A stretch of DNA of 64,000 bases. It comes from Streptomyces sp. JJ38 (GTDB lineage Bacteria; Actinomycetota; Actinomycetes; Streptomycetales; Streptomycetaceae). Numbering within the stretch: the first letter of the stretch is position 1; each line of letters opens with the position of its first letter. The stretch lies in NCBI RefSeq assembly GCF_019303475.1, contig NZ_JABLSI010000018.1:62001-126000 (forward strand), written 5' to 3'. Below, in pieces: positions 53,741 to 63,967 of this stretch. The translations under genes were made by a program, and so were the position numbers. Below the pieces are notes generated by a model that did not search any database, was not told the origin of the DNA, and saw only the letters and a list, made by a program, of their open reading frames with translations.

Positions 53741-55057
53741 GTGCTCAGCGCGTTCACCCGGGCTTTCAAGACGCCCGACCTGCGCAAGAAGCTGCTGTTC
53801 ACGCTGGGCATCGTGGTGCTCTACCGGCTGGGGGCACAGATCCCCGTCCCCGGGATCAGCTATCAGAACGTCCAGATCTGTCTGGACAACCGGGAGAGCG
53901 GCGACGCCGGTCTGCTCGGCCTGGTGAACATGTTCAGCGGTGGCGCACTGTTGCAGGTGACCATCTTCGCCCTCGGGATCATGCCCTACATCACGGCGAG
54001 CATCATCCTGCAGTTGCTCGTCGTCGTGATCCCGCGCCTGGAGGCCCTGAAGAAGGAAGGCCAGGCCGGGCAGGCGAAGATCACCCAGTACACCCGCTAT
54101 CTGACCGTCGCGCTGGCGGTGCTGCAGGCTACCGGTCTGGTGGCGACGGCGCGCAGCGGCACCCTCTTCCAGGGCTGCCCCGTGGGCGACCAGATCGTCC
54201 CGGACGACTCGGTGTTCGTGACCATGACCATGGTCATCACCATGACGGCCGGTACGGCGCTCATCATGTGGCTCGGTGAGCTCGTCACCGACCGCGGCAT
54301 CGGCAACGGCATGTCGATCCTCATGTTCGTCTCCATCGCGGCCGGCTTCCCCGGCGCGCTGTGGGCCATCAAGGCGCAGGGCGAGCTGGCCGACGGCTGG
54401 ATCGAGTTCGGCGCCGTGATCGTGATGGGCCTGGCCATGGTCGGCTTGGTCGTCTTCGTCGAGCAGGCACAGCGGCGTATCCCGGTGCAGTACGCGAAGC
54501 GGATGATCGGCCGCCGTTCGTACGGCGGAACGTCCACGTACATCCCTTTGAAGGTGAACCAGGCAGGTGTGATTCCTGTCATCTTCGCTTCGTCGCTGCT
54601 CTACATTCCCGCCTTGATCGTTCAGTTCAGCGGGTCCACGGCGGGCTGGGCAGACTGGATTCGGCAGAATTTCCAGAGCCAGAATGCCCCGATTTACGTC
54701 CTTACGTACTTTGTGCTCATCGTCTTCTTCGCCTTCTTCTACGTCGCGATCTCCTTCAACCCCGAAGAAGTTGCAGACAACATGAAGAAGTATGGTGGCT
54801 TCATCCCGGGTATCCGGGCCGGTCGCCCCACGGCGGAGTATCTGAGCTACGTGCTGAACCGCATCACGTGGCCCGGGTCGATCTACCTCGGTTTGATCGC
54901 CCTGGTGCCCACGGTCGCGCTGATCGCCTTCAACGCGGAGGGTGAGTTCCCGTTCGGCGGTACCAGCATCCTCATCATCGTGGGTGTCGGCCTGGAGACC
55001 GTGAAGCAGATCGAGAGCCAGCTCCAGCAGCGCAACTACGAAGGGTTCCTCCGCTAA
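53741..55057 (+). CDS. secY: Protein translocase subunit SecY
   Basis: 438 residues from GTG 53741, 6 bp after a strong AGGAGG. Ten membrane helices are visible, with hallmark sequences [36 protein letters not shown] and [11 protein letters not shown] plus the cytosolic loop [20 protein letters not shown]. Core of the Sec channel that exports the many signal-peptide proteins of this window. Its TAA shares a base with the adk ATG. Confidence 0.99.
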   Translation: MLSAFTRAFKTPDLRKKLLFTLGIVVLYRLGAQIPVPGISYQNVQICLDNRESGDAGLLGLVNMFSGGALLQVTIFALGIMPYITASIILQLLVVVIPRLEALKKEGQAGQAKITQYTRYLTVALAVLQATGLVATARSGTLFQGCPVGDQIVPDDSVFVTMTMVITMTAGTALIMWLGELVTDRGIGNGMSILMFVSIAAGFPGALWAIKAQGELADGWIEFGAVIVMGLAMVGLVVFVEQAQRRIPVQYAKRMIGRRSYGGTSTYIPLKVNQAGVIPVIFASSLLYIPALIVQFSGSTAGWADWIRQNFQSQNAPIYVLTYFVLIVFFAFFYVAISFNPEEVADNMKKYGGFIPGIRAGRPTAEYLSYVLNRITWPGSIYLGLIALVPTVALIAFNAEGEFPFGGTSILIIVGVGLETVKQIESQLQQRNYEGFLR

Positions 55058-55710
55058 TGCGTATCGTCCTCGTCGGGCCGCCTGGTGCGGGCAAGGGCAC
55101 GCAGGCCGCGTTGCTCGCCAAGAATCTCGGCATCCCCCACATCTCCACCGGCGACCTGTTCCGCGCCAACATCAGCCAGGGCACGGAACTGGGTCGTCGC
55201 GCGCAGGAGTACATGCGCGCGGGGGAGCTGGTGCCGGACGAGGTCACCGTAAACATGGCCAAGGACCGGATGGAGCAGGAAGACGCCGCCGGCGGCTTCC
55301 TCCTCGACGGCTTCCCGCGCAACCTCGCGCAGGCCGAGGCGCTGGACGGCATCCTGCGGGACGCCGAGCTGGCCCTGGACGCGGTGCTGGACCTCGAGGT
55401 CCCCGAGGACGAGGTCGTCCGGCGCATCGCCGGCCGCCGCATGTGCCGCAACGACAGCAGCCACATCTTCCACGTCGACTACACGCCCCCGAAGGAGACG
55501 GGTGTGTGCGACGTGTGCGGTGGCGAGCTGTACCAGCGCGACGACGACCGCGAGGACACCGTGCGCAAGCGGCTGGAGGTCTACCACAGTGAGACCGAGC
55601 CGATCATCGACTACTACAAGGCGCAGGGGCTCGTGACCACGCTCTCCGCGCTGGGGGCTGTCGCCGACGTCACGCAGCGCGCGATGTCGGCACTGCCGGC
55701 GAAGGCGTAA
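55057..55710 (+). CDS. adk: Adenylate kinase
   Basis: 217 residues from ATG 55057. P-loop [13 protein letters not shown]-binding [10 protein letters not shown], and [15 protein letters not shown] are present. The long-type LID ([20 protein letters not shown] ... [14 protein letters not shown]) has three Cys and one His placed as possible zinc ligands. Catalyses ATP + AMP to 2 ADP. Translationally coupled to secY. Normally followed by map, but here an unusual segment intervenes. Confidence 0.98.
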   Translation: MRIVLVGPPGAGKGTQAALLAKNLGIPHISTGDLFRANISQGTELGRRAQEYMRAGELVPDEVTVNMAKDRMEQEDAAGGFLLDGFPRNLAQAEALDGILRDAELALDAVLDLEVPEDEVVRRIAGRRMCRNDSSHIFHVDYTPPKETGVCDVCGGELYQRDDDREDTVRKRLEVYHSETEPIIDYYKAQGLVTTLSALGAVADVTQRAMSALPAKA

Positions 55711-55727
55711 CCCCCGCTTCGTCTTCC

Positions 55728-55766
55728 GCGAAGGCCGCCACCCCGGACCGGGGCGGCGGCCTTCGC
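55728..55766 (+). terminator. Terminator after adk
   Basis: gcgaaggccgcc (55728-55739) pairs with ggcggccttcgc (55755-55766), with an inner ccccgg/ccgggg stem. It forms an 18-bp interrupted hairpin 18 bp after the adk stop and separates secY-adk from the inserted segment. Confidence 0.85.
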
Positions 55767-56267
55767 CGTCTGTCGTCAGCCGGGCACGGGTCAGGGAGTG
55801 GACGAAGGGTTCGCGGTACGGCGTAGGCCAAGCGCTCGAGTGCCGTGCGCGGCCGGTGGCCGGGGCCGCAGCCGCAGGTCCGGAAGCGAACGCCCGCGTC
55901 CAGGAGGACCGACATCACTCGCCAGCCCTCGTTGTTCCGGCGGCGCCGCGTGGCGAATGCCTTCCCGACGTCGTCCAGCGGCTCGTCGCACCGGGGCATT
56001 CGCGATCAGTTCGTGAAGCGGGCGGGGCGGTAGCTGAGCCGGGGCAGCAGCTCTTGTGGAAGCGGATGTCGGCGTGAGGAGCACTGAGTCGACAGGCTGC
56101 CCGCGTCCGCCGCGTCGATGGAGCGAACATCGAGCTGACATGGATCAGCGGCATCGACATGGATGGGCCGCATGAGGTGATATCAAACACACTTCTCGTC
56201 GTGGAGAGTCGTCACTGGTCAGGTTCGGTAGCCGCAACCATTTGCCGACGGAAGTGCCGTGAAATGA
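55767..56267. other. 501-bp segment between adk and a secreted-protein gene, no convincing gene
   Basis: Several frames of 60-115 codons overlap here on both strands, all with mixed codon use. A minus-strand frame across 55670-55999 (reading CDEPLDDVGKAFATRRRRN) looks most protein-like but enters the adk terminator and has no start signal. It may be remnants of a mobile or deleted gene. Composition becomes more AT-rich after about 56150. Confidence 0.45.
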
Positions 56268-56300
56268 GTGCGACCCGCCGGGCACTCCGGCGGGTCGCAC
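56268..56300 (-). terminator. Perfect 14-bp hairpin, likely terminator of the secreted-protein gene
   Basis: gtgcgacccgccgg (56268-56281) and ccggcgggtcgcac (56287-56300) flank a 5-nt loop; top-strand downstream bases are aagaatt, and on the minus strand the stem is followed by tcattt. It lies about 150 bp beyond the stop of the minus-strand gene. Confidence 0.75.
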
Positions 56301-56452
56301 AAGAATTAGCATCAGGAAGTCAGGTTGCAGAACTCAGAATTCCCAACCTGTCGATGGCGGCTTAAGCGGCGGGTTCGCTCTGAATCGGCTCGCGTTAAAT
56401 CCGCAAGCTGTCGAATTCGCAGAGTCTTCCGAAGTCGCTTATGCGCTCACCT

Positions 56453-56824
56453 CTACTCCTCGAAGGGGCGAGAAACAACGCACGGGCCGCCACCGTTCCA
56501 GCAGAGTACAATGTCGTGGGCCTGTCGGTTAATGTCGACGCCCTTCTTGTCGCAGCCAGCATCGCCACCATCATCAATGGTGGCGAGCGTGATTATGCGG
56601 CCATCCAGCATCAGCCGCCGCACGTAGCCTGTGACGCCATGGCCGTCTGCTTTCGTGTCACAGACCGTGAATACATCCCCGTCGTCGATGTACTGCATGT
56701 AGCCACGGTCGTACGGCAAGGAGATGCGGAAGTTGGCGGCCAGCGCCGGGGTCGCCGTGAATAGAAGCATCGTGGCGGTGGCAGCACTCACTAGACCTAC
56801 GCGTGCATACTTGGAATTGATCAT
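56453..56824 (-). CDS. Small secreted protein of unknown function (within adk-map insertion)
   Basis: 123 residues from ATG 56824, preceded by a strong GAGGAGG. A Sec signal peptide (MINSKYARVGLVSAATATML plus LFTATPALAA, cleavage after ALA near residue 29) leads to a mature protein of about 95 residues. Four Cys (TVCDT, AGCDK, LCWNG, PCVVS) probably form two disulfides, among strand-like segments (RRLMLDGRIITLATIDD). No family is recognised. Codons are less GC-biased than in the flanking housekeeping genes, pointing to acquisition. It resembles the protein at 12328 only in general type. Confidence 0.78.
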   Translation of the reverse strand: MINSKYARVGLVSAATATMLLFTATPALAANFRISLPYDRGYMQYIDDGDVFTVCDTKADGHGVTGYVRRLMLDGRIITLATIDDGGDAGCDKKGVDINRQAHDIVLCWNGGGPCVVSRPFEE

Positions 56825-57470
56825 TTATTGCCTCCTCGTTCATGGGGCTGCAAGTCACTCTGTCAAGCCAAGCGGGTGCCCTATGGCCTTGAAGATTTCG
56901 GGGCGATCTGAGGAGACGCTAGATGGTGCAGTTGATCACGTCAAAGGTGGTGCGCGCGCAAAGGTTCAATTTGAGCCATGTGTGCACGAGGCGGTGATGT
57001 TCGCTCGGAGCCTGTGCGCCGCAATGTTTCAATGTGCCAGGAGCCGCATCTCTGTTGGTGAATCCAGTAGGAAGTTCACTACTTCAAAGCGACCCTTCAG
57101 GTCGGTTCCGCGCCCTCCGCTCCGCCAAGAACGGGTTTGGTGGAAGGTGAGCGAACGCCAGAAGCCCAGGTGGGAGATCACATCGGATGTCTGAGTGGGA
57201 AGATGGTACGGTCTGGCGGCTCAACAGAGACGCATCGGGTGTGATGGAGTTGTGGTCGCTAACCGTCCGCGCAGCTACACCAGCCGAAGGGTCTTCCAGG
57301 GCGACGCGCAGGCCTCGGCCGAACGGTGCGGGTGCGCCCGCACGGGGCCGAGTCGGACCGAGCCTTCCCCGACCCTGCAGCGGGCGGTTGTGGGGCCGAG
57401 CTTCCTGTTCGTTCCGGCCGTATCGTTGATGGCGAGAATCAGACCAGTTCCATAGGAGGCGCCAGCCGTC
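56825..57470. other. 646-bp segment before map without a convincing gene
   Basis: The left part carries the promoter of the secreted-protein gene and is AT-richer than the rest. Open frames at 56724-57194 and 57187-57429 lack family motifs and ribosome sites. Sequence from about 57300 returns to high GC and probably represents the original upstream region of map. A GGAGG (57455-57459) precedes the map ATG. Confidence 0.45.
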
Positions 57471-58316
57471 ATGGTGGAGATCAAGACCCCGGAGCAGATC
57501 GCCAAGATGCGGGCGGCGGGGCTGGTGGTCGCCGCCATGCACCGCGCCTGCGCCGAGGCCGCGGTGCCCGGCGCCACCACGAAGGACCTCGACGAGGCCG
57601 CCGCGAAGGTGCTCGCCGAGCACGGTGCCAAGCCGAACTTCCTCGGGTACGGCGGCTTCCCCGGCAACATCTGCACCTCGGTGAACGAGGTCGTCGTCCA
57701 CGGCATCCCGGACCGGGAGACGGTCCTGAAGTCCGGCGACATCCTCTCCATCGACGCCGGCGCCATCGTGGACGGCTGGCACGGCGACGCCGCGATCACC
57801 GTCTTCGTCGGCGAGGGGCACGCACCGGAGCTGCACGAGCTGAGCCGGGTGACCCACGAGTCGCTGTGGGCCGGCATCGCGGCCTTCCGCAAGGGCTCGC
57901 GGCTGATCGAGATCTCCCGCGCGGTCGAGGGCTACGTCAAGCGGCAGCCCCGGCCGTCGGGCGGCCGGTACGGGATCATCGAGGACTACGGCGGCCACGG
58001 CATCGGCAGCCAGATGCACATGGACCCCCACCTGCTGAACTACGTGGACCGGCGGCGGCTCGTCGGCCGGCACAACCCGAAGCTCGTGCCCGGCATGTGT
58101 CTCGCGATCGAGCCGATGATCTCGCTGGGCACGCCGCGCACGCACGTCCTCGAGGACGAGTGGACCGTCAAGACGGACGACGGCTCCTGGTCGAGCCACT
58201 GGGAGCACTCGGTGGCGCTGACGGAGAAGGGTCCGCTGGTGCTGACCGCGGTGGACGGGGGCAAGGCGAAGCTCGCCGAGTACGGTGTCACCGCCGCGCC
58301 CGACCCGCTGGGCTGA
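57471..58316 (+). CDS. map: Methionine aminopeptidase, type I
   Basis: 281 residues from ATG 57471, after [30 protein letters not shown] opens the M24A fold. Metal ligands are the Asp pair in [17 protein letters not shown], His in [10 protein letters not shown], Glu in IEPMISLG and Glu in WEHSVALTE. Removes N-terminal Met from nascent proteins. It lacks the zinc-finger N-terminal extension of some actinobacterial MetAPs. In streptomycetes it typically follows adk directly. Confidence 0.98.
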   Translation: MVEIKTPEQIAKMRAAGLVVAAMHRACAEAAVPGATTKDLDEAAAKVLAEHGAKPNFLGYGGFPGNICTSVNEVVVHGIPDRETVLKSGDILSIDAGAIVDGWHGDAAITVFVGEGHAPELHELSRVTHESLWAGIAAFRKGSRLIEISRAVEGYVKRQPRPSGGRYGIIEDYGGHGIGSQMHMDPHLLNYVDRRRLVGRHNPKLVPGMCLAIEPMISLGTPRTHVLEDEWTVKTDDGSWSSHWEHSVALTEKGPLVLTAVDGGKAKLAEYGVTAAPDPLG

Positions 58317-58836
58317 GCCCCGGATCCGGCCCGCGTCGGCTCCGCGTCGGCCGTCCCGTCCGGCCCACCGCCGGGCCGGGCCCTGTCCTTCGGTCCTGTG
58401 GCCTGTGGCGAGCGCCGGGGTCAGATCCCTGGCCTGCCGTCCGAGCCCGTCGGCTGCGAGTGGTGGGCGCTGCGGGCTTCCTCCCCTGACCCTCCCCTTC
58501 CCGAAACTCAGGGGGCTCCGCCCCCGGACCCCGGGGCTGGGTGGGGTGTGGAGCCCCGGGACTCCGGCTCGGGGCCCCGGGCCGGGTGGGGCACCCGGAG
58601 CCGCCGGGGCCGGGGGCCGCGCTCGCCAGCCCTGCGCTCGCCAGCCCTGCGCCTGTGCGCGGGCCTCCCACGCGCGGAGTGAAGGATTGAGCCGAGCGGC
58701 ATGTGGGCAGACTGGGGGTCCGGGGGCGATTTCGCCTTGGCCGGGGGCGTGGCGTAGACTGATGCGTCGGTCCCCGTGTACGCCTGTGCCCGGGGCCGGT
58801 CCAGGTAGCCGATCCCGGAAGGTGAAAGCCTCAAGC
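58317..58836. other. 520-bp map-infA gap with palindromes and a short tandem repeat
   Basis: There is no gene. It contains gggggctccgcccccgg (about 58509-58525), long G- and C-runs, and a 15-bp direct repeat gcgctcgccagccct near 58619-58648. The infA promoter lies near the right end. Frames across it are stop-free only because of GC content. Confidence 0.6.
58731..58760 (+). promoter_or_regulatory. Candidate infA promoter
   Basis: TTCGCC (58731-58736) and TAGACT (58755-58760) are 18 bp apart, 77 bp before the infA start. The -10 matches the HrdB TAGRRT consensus at most positions. Confidence 0.45.
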
Positions 58837-59058
58837 ATGGCCAAAAAACAAGGGGCCATCGAAATCGAGGGCACCGTTGTCGAGTCTCTGCCGAACGCGA
58901 TGTTCAAGGTGGAGCTGCAGAACGGTCACCAGGTCCTCGCGCACATCAGCGGCAAGATGCGGATGCACTACATCCGTATCCTTCCCGACGACCGGGTCGT
59001 GGTGGAGCTCTCTCCCTACGACCTGACGCGTGGACGGATCGTCTACCGCTACAAGTAG
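58837..59058 (+). CDS. infA: Translation initiation factor IF-1
   Basis: 73 residues from ATG 58837, behind [32 protein letters not shown] and [20 protein letters not shown] are the complete S1/OB-fold factor. Binds the 30S A site during initiation. Leads the alpha-operon genes. Confidence 0.99.
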   Translation: MAKKQGAIEIEGTVVESLPNAMFKVELQNGHQVLAHISGKMRMHYIRILPDDRVVVELSPYDLTRGRIVYRYK

Positions 59059-59116
59059 ATCGAGCCCTCGCCTCGCTCCCGTGAGGTGATGGCGTGACCC
59101 GGAGAACCTCAATCCC

Positions 59117-59230
59117 ATGAAGGTCAAGCCGAGCGTCAAGAAGATCTGCGACAAGTGCAAGGTGATCCGCCGTCACGGCCGGGTCATGGTCATCTGCGAC
59201 AACCTGCGCCACAAGCAGCGCCAGGGCTGA
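59117..59230 (+). CDS. rpmJ: 50S ribosomal protein L36
   Basis: 37 residues from ATG 59117: [20 protein letters not shown], then [17 protein letters not shown]. The zinc ribbon Cys11-Cys14-Cys27-His32 marks it as the zinc-dependent form; a zinc-free paralogue may exist elsewhere. Located 58 bp after infA. Confidence 0.99.
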   Translation: MKVKPSVKKICDKCKVIRRHGRVMVICDNLRHKQRQG

Positions 59231-59428
59231 CGCAGCTCTCGACCCGCACTCGCACCTCTTCGCGCGACGCGAGCAAGACAAGTAGATACGCAGTCACCCG
59301 ACCCCCCACGTCACGTGTGGGGACGACACCCCCGGTCCGGAGGCCGGGGACCCGGCTCGTAGGCCTCTCGTGAGCCTTACGGGAACGGTGCTGCGGAAGA
59401 CCTCCGTGAACACTCAGGAGCCACATCC

Positions 59429-59809
59429 ATGGCACGCCTCGAAGGCGTTGACCTCCCGCGCGACAAGCGTGTGGAGGTTGCCCTCACCTATGTCTTCGGT
59501 ATCGGTCGCACCCGGTCCCGGGAGACCCTCGCCGCCACCGGCGTGAACCCCGACACCCGCGTTCGTGATCTGGCCGAGGACGAGCTGATCAAGATCCGCG
59601 AGTACGTCGAGGCCAACATCCAGACCGAGGGTGACCTCCGTCGAGAGATCCAGGCCGACATCCGCCGCAAGGTCGAGATCGGCAACTACCAGGGTCTGCG
59701 TCACCGCCGCGGCCTTCCGGTCCGCGGTCAGCGCACGAAGACCAACGCCCGCACCCGCAAGGGCCCGCGTCGCGCGATCGCCGGCAAGAAGAAGCCGGGC
59801 AAGAAGTAG
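59429..59809 (+). CDS. rpsM: 30S ribosomal protein S13
   Basis: 126 residues from ATG 59429, behind [28 protein letters not shown] and [20 protein letters not shown] define S13, an inter-subunit bridge protein. The 198-bp gap before it has a ccccac...gtgtgggg hairpin but no gene. Confidence 0.99.
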   Translation: MARLEGVDLPRDKRVEVALTYVFGIGRTRSRETLAATGVNPDTRVRDLAEDELIKIREYVEANIQTEGDLRREIQADIRRKVEIGNYQGLRHRRGLPVRGQRTKTNARTRKGPRRAIAGKKKPGKK

Positions 59810-59874
59810 TCCGCACCGGACGCTCCAAGCGGTCCGAGTAGCAGGACCGACCACCTCCACGGGAGTAAATCTTT

Positions 59875-60279
59875 ATGCCTCCGAAGGGCCGTACGGCCGG
59901 CGCCAAGAAGGTGCGCCGCAAGGAGAAGAAGAACGTCGCCCACGGGCACGCTCACATCAAGAGCACGTTCAACAACACCATCGTTTCCATCACCGACCCC
60001 ACCGGCAACGTGATCTCCTGGGCTTCGGCCGGGCACGTGGGCTTCAAGGGTTCGCGCAAGTCGACGCCGTTCGCCGCGCAGATGGCCGCCGAGTCGGCCG
60101 CCCGTCGCGCGCAGGAGCACGGCATGCGGAAGGTGGACGTCTTCGTGAAGGGTCCCGGCTCCGGCCGTGAGACCGCGATCCGTTCGCTCCAGGCCACCGG
60201 CCTGGAGGTCGGCTCGATCCAGGACGTCACCCCCACCCCGCACAACGGCTGCCGCCCGCCGAAGCGTCGCCGCGTCTGA
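59875..60279 (+). CDS. rpsK: 30S ribosomal protein S11
   Basis: 134 residues from ATG 59875, behind [25 protein letters not shown] and [16 protein letters not shown] are standard. Part of the 30S platform at the mRNA exit. Confidence 0.99.
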   Translation: MPPKGRTAGAKKVRRKEKKNVAHGHAHIKSTFNNTIVSITDPTGNVISWASAGHVGFKGSRKSTPFAAQMAAESAARRAQEHGMRKVDVFVKGPGSGRETAIRSLQATGLEVGSIQDVTPTPHNGCRPPKRRRV

Positions 60280-60304
60280 CCAGCGAAGTAGGAGATTAGA
60301 GACT

Positions 60305-60931
60305 ATGGCGCGTTACACCGGGGCCGACTGCAAGCGTTGCCGTCGGGAGAAGCAGAAGCTCTTCCTCAAGGGAGCTAAGTGCGAGAGCGCGAAGTGCCCG
60401 ATCGAGATCCGTCCTTACCCCCCGGGTGAGCACGGACGCGGGCGCACCAAGGACAGCGAGTACCTGCTGCAGAAGCGTGAGAAGCAGAAGTGCGCGCGGA
60501 TCTACGGTGTCCTCGAGAAGCAGTTCCGGGGCTACTACAACGAGGCCAACAGGAAGTCCGGCAAGACCGGTGAGAACCTCCTGCGCATCCTCGAGACCCG
60601 GCTCGACAACGTGGTCTACCGGGCCGGCTTCGCCAAGTCCCGCGACCACGCCCGTCAGCTCGTCCGCCACGGCCACATCCTCGTGAACGGCCGCAAGACG
60701 GACATCCCGTCGGCTCGGGTCAGCCCGAACGACATCATCGAGGTCCGCGAGTCCTCCCGGAACATGACCCCGTTCCAGGTGGCCCAGGCCGAGGCGGGCG
60801 ACAAGACCGTCCCGGCGTGGCTGGAGGTCATTCCCTCGCGGCTGCGGATCCTCGTGCACAGCCTGCCCGAGCGCCAGGTGATCGACACCCAGGTGCAGGA
60901 GCAGCTGATCGTCGAGCTGTACTCGAAGTAA
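60305..60931 (+). CDS. rpsD: 30S ribosomal protein S4
   Basis: 208 residues from ATG 60305 (MARYTGADCKRCRREKQKLF), after GTAGGAG. Cys in CKRC and KCESAKC form the zinc-binding N-terminus. The S4 RNA-binding domain (LVRHGHILVNGRKTDIPSAR) is present. Assembly initiator and alpha-operon repressor in E. coli. Confidence 0.98.
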   Translation: MARYTGADCKRCRREKQKLFLKGAKCESAKCPIEIRPYPPGEHGRGRTKDSEYLLQKREKQKCARIYGVLEKQFRGYYNEANRKSGKTGENLLRILETRLDNVVYRAGFAKSRDHARQLVRHGHILVNGRKTDIPSARVSPNDIIEVRESSRNMTPFQVAQAEAGDKTVPAWLEVIPSRLRILVHSLPERQVIDTQVQEQLIVELYSK

Positions 60932-61066
60932 CAGCTCGAGTGTCACGGGCGGCCCGGCGCGTCATCGCCGGGTCGCCCGTACCCTTGCAGTAGAGCCGTG
61001 TGGCCCGCAGGCCGTGCGGTAGTCCGGCATCAAATAGCGGTTGCCGAAGACTGGAGGCACATCCTC

Positions 61067-62089
61067 ATGCTGATCGCTCAGCGCCCTTCCCTGACCGAAG
61101 AGGTCGTCGACGAGTTCCGCTCCCGGTTCGTGATCGAGCCGCTGGAGCCGGGGTTCGGCTACACCCTCGGTAACTCCCTGCGTCGTACGCTCCTCTCCTC
61201 GATCCCCGGTGCGGCTGTCACGAGCATCCGGATCGACGGCGTCCTGCACGAGTTCACCACCGTGCCGGGCGTCAAGGAGGACGTCACCGACCTGATCCTC
61301 AACATCAAGCAGCTGGTCGTCTCCTCCGAGCACGACGAGCCGGTCGTGATGTACCTGCGCAAGCAGGGCCCGGGTCTGGTCACCGCCGCCGACATCGCGC
61401 CCCCGGCCGGTGTCGAGGTGCACAACCCCGACCTCGTCCTCGCCACGCTGAACGGCAAGGGCAAGCTGGAGATGGAGCTGACGGTCGAGCGCGGCCGCGG
61501 CTACGTCTCCGCCGTGCAGAACAAGCAGGCGGGCCAGGAGATCGGCCGCATCCCGGTCGACTCCATCTACAGCCCGGTGCTCAAGGTCACCTACAAGGTC
61601 GAGGCGACCCGTGTCGAGCAGCGCACCGACTTCGACAAGCTGATCGTCGACGTCGAGACCAAGGAGTCGATGCGTCCGCGTGACGCCGTCGCCTCCGCGG
61701 GCAAGACGCTGGTGGAGCTGTTCGGTCTGGCCCGCGAGCTCAACGTCGACGCCGAGGGCATCGACATGGGCCCGTCCCCGACCGACGCCGCCCTGGCCGC
61801 CGACCTGGCGCTGCCGATCGAGGAGCTGGAGCTGACGGTCCGCTCCTACAACTGCCTCAAGCGCGAGGGCATCCACTCGGTGGGCGAGCTGGTGGCCCGT
61901 TCCGAGGCGGACCTGCTGGACATCCGCAACTTCGGCGCGAAGTCCATCGACGAGGTCAAGGCCAAGCTGCACGGCATGGGCCTGGCGCTCAAGGACAGCC
62001 CCCCCGGGTTCGACCCGACCGCCGCCGCCGACGCCTACGGCGCGGACGACGACGCCGACCAGGGCTTCGTCGAGACCGAGCAGTACTGA
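61067..62089 (+). CDS. rpoA: RNA polymerase alpha subunit
   Basis: 340 residues from ATG 61067 ([20 protein letters not shown]), after GGAGG. The N-terminal dimerisation domain ([20 protein letters not shown]) and the C-terminal domain ([35 protein letters not shown]) are complete, with an acidic tail. The family length is normal. Confidence 0.99.
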   Translation: MLIAQRPSLTEEVVDEFRSRFVIEPLEPGFGYTLGNSLRRTLLSSIPGAAVTSIRIDGVLHEFTTVPGVKEDVTDLILNIKQLVVSSEHDEPVVMYLRKQGPGLVTAADIAPPAGVEVHNPDLVLATLNGKGKLEMELTVERGRGYVSAVQNKQAGQEIGRIPVDSIYSPVLKVTYKVEATRVEQRTDFDKLIVDVETKESMRPRDAVASAGKTLVELFGLARELNVDAEGIDMGPSPTDAALAADLALPIEELELTVRSYNCLKREGIHSVGELVARSEADLLDIRNFGAKSIDEVKAKLHGMGLALKDSPPGFDPTAAADAYGADDDADQGFVETEQY

Positions 62090-62093
62090 TCGT

Positions 62094-62133
62094 CCGCGGC
62101 CCGTCCCGTCCGCACGGGCGGGGCGGGCCGCGG
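62094..62133 (+). terminator. GC-rich hairpin between rpoA and rplQ
   Basis: ccgcggcccg (62094-62103) pairs with cgggccgcgg (62124-62133), with an inner cccgt/acggg stem. It starts 4 bp after the rpoA stop and could attenuate rplQ or stabilise the rpoA 3' end. Confidence 0.6.
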
Positions 62134-62211
62134 GTTCCGCCGGGCACAAGCCCGTGCGGACACTGACACCGGTACCTGATACGGCCGGTGCAGACACCAA
62201 GGAGAAACACG

Positions 62212-62727
62212 ATGCCGAAGCCCACCAAGGGTGCCCGTCTGGGCGGCAGCGCCGCGCACCAGAAGGCCATGCTGGGGAACCTCGCCACGGCCCTCTTCGA
62301 GCACGGCCGCATCACCACGACCGAGGCCAAGGCCCGCCGCCTGCGTCCGGTCGCGGAGCGTCTGATCACCAAGGCGAAGAAGGGCGACCTGCACAACCGT
62401 CGCCAGGTCATGCGCACGATCCTGGACAAGTCCGTCGTGCACACCCTCTTCACCGAGATCGGCCCGCGCTACGAGAACCGTCCGGGTGGCTACACCCGGA
62501 TCACCAAGATCGGTAACCGTCGCGGTGACAACGCGCCGATGGCGGTCATCGAGCTGGTCGAGGCGCTGACCGTGCAGCAGACGGCCGTCGGCGAGGCCGA
62601 GGCCGCCGCGAAGCGTGCCGCCAAGGACGCCGAGGGCGAGAAGGCCGCGGACCTCAAGAAGGCGGACGCCGATGAGGCTCCGGCCGAGGAGGCCGCCGAG
62701 GCTTCCGAGGAGTCCAAGGACGCCTGA
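62212..62727 (+). CDS. rplQ: 50S ribosomal protein L17
   Basis: 171 residues from ATG 62212, after [29 protein letters not shown] and [20 protein letters not shown] are typical. The last about 50 residues are an Ala/Glu/Lys-rich tail absent from E. coli L17 but usual in streptomycetes. Confidence 0.98.
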   Translation: MPKPTKGARLGGSAAHQKAMLGNLATALFEHGRITTTEAKARRLRPVAERLITKAKKGDLHNRRQVMRTILDKSVVHTLFTEIGPRYENRPGGYTRITKIGNRRGDNAPMAVIELVEALTVQQTAVGEAEAAAKRAAKDAEGEKAADLKKADADEAPAEEAAEASEESKDA

Positions 62728-62854
62728 GCACCGAACCGTGTGCTCGTGGGCCCGCTCCCGTGTGGGGGCGGGCCCGTCCGCGTACCGGGACCGCCCGCGG
62801 GCCGGAGCGGCGACCGGGCAGAGATGACACAGAGCAGTCAGGTGAGTGACGCAA

Positions 62855-63697
62855 GTGAGTGACGGCGTGGAGTCCGGCCTCGTCCGGGTACGGCTGGACC
62901 TGAGTTACGACGGCCGGGACTTCTCCGGCTGGGCCGTACAGCGCGGCCGGCGGACGGTGCAGGGCGAGGTGCAGGAGGCGCTGCGCGTCGTCACCCGCTC
63001 CGCCGAGCCCTTCGAGCTGACCGTCGCCGGGCGGACGGACGCCGGTGTGCACGCCCGGGGCCAGGTCGCCCACGTGGATCTGCCCGCCGAGCTGTGGGCC
63101 GCGCACGAGGACAAGCTGCTGCGCCGCCTCGCCGGGCGGCTGCCGCACGACGTCCGGGTCCGCCGCCTGACACCGGCACCGCCGCACTTCGACGCGCGCT
63201 TCTCCGCGATCTGGCGCCGCTACGCCTACCGCGTCACCGACCACCCCGGCGGCGTCGACCCCCTCCAGCGCGGACACGTCCTGTGGCACAACTGGCCGCT
63301 GGACCTGGACGCGATGAACGCGGCGGCGAAGCGGCTGTTGGGGGAGCACGACTTCGCGGCGTACTGCAAGAAGCGCGACGGCGCGACGACCATCCGGCGG
63401 CTGCTGGACCTGCGGTGGGAGCGTCGGCCCGACGGCGTGCTGGAGGCCACCGTCAAGGCCGACGCCTTCTGCCACAACATGGTGCGCTCGCTGGTCGGCG
63501 CGATGCTCTTCGTCGGCGACGGGCACCGGCCCCCGGCCTGGCCGGGCGAGGTCCTGGCGGCGGGCGTACGCGACTCGGCCGTCCACGTCGTCCGCCCGCA
63601 CGGGCTGACGCTGGAGGAGGTCGGCTACCCGGCGGACGACGCGCTCGCCGCCCGCAACGCCGAGTCCCGCAACCTGCGTACGCTGCCCTGCCGCTAG
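62855..63697 (+). CDS. truA: tRNA pseudouridine synthase A
   Basis: 280 residues from GTG 62855; an in-frame GTG at 62846 is an alternative. The catalytic Asp (about 62) lies in [14 protein letters not shown], and [32 protein letters not shown] and [14 protein letters not shown] are the other family blocks. Isomerises U38-40 in the tRNA anticodon arm. The conserved neighbour of rplQ. Confidence 0.97.
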   Translation: MSDGVESGLVRVRLDLSYDGRDFSGWAVQRGRRTVQGEVQEALRVVTRSAEPFELTVAGRTDAGVHARGQVAHVDLPAELWAAHEDKLLRRLAGRLPHDVRVRRLTPAPPHFDARFSAIWRRYAYRVTDHPGGVDPLQRGHVLWHNWPLDLDAMNAAAKRLLGEHDFAAYCKKRDGATTIRRLLDLRWERRPDGVLEATVKADAFCHNMVRSLVGAMLFVGDGHRPPAWPGEVLAAGVRDSAVHVVRPHGLTLEEVGYPADDALAARNAESRNLRTLPCR

Positions 63698-63967
63698 GCC
63701 CCGTCGGCACAAGGACGCCCTGCTCGCGACTCCCGCAGCCAACGCTGGGAGATGGCCCCGGGCAGGGCACCTCGCTGCGTTGTCGGAGTCGCCCGAGCAC
63801 GCCCGGTACGAGGGCGATCCCCCGCCTTGCGACGCACCGCACCAGACTCCCCCGGCCAACGCCGGGGGCACCCCCAGCTCGCGGACGGACGTCCCCTTGA
63901 CGACAGGGCCCAGGGCCGCCCTCTCACCAGGCCCGCCGTGTCCCCAGGCCCGCCCTGACGGCAGCGG
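63698..63967. repeat. Probable dispersed intergenic repeat downstream of truA
   Basis: This gap contains two versions of a small palindromic unit (actcccgcagccaacgctgggag and actcccccggccaacgccgggggc) flanking a segment with cgctgcgttgtcggagtcgc and ccttgcgacgcaccgcacc. From general knowledge, sequences like these recur between genes in Streptomyces chromosomes and look like miniature mobile elements. No gene is supported here, and identity as a repeat cannot be proved from one copy. Confidence 0.45.

Noticed and set aside
55670..55999. Minus-strand frame near the adk terminator as a transposase fragment
   Set aside because: I could not identify any transposase motif, terminal repeat or catalytic residue, so no mobile element is called.
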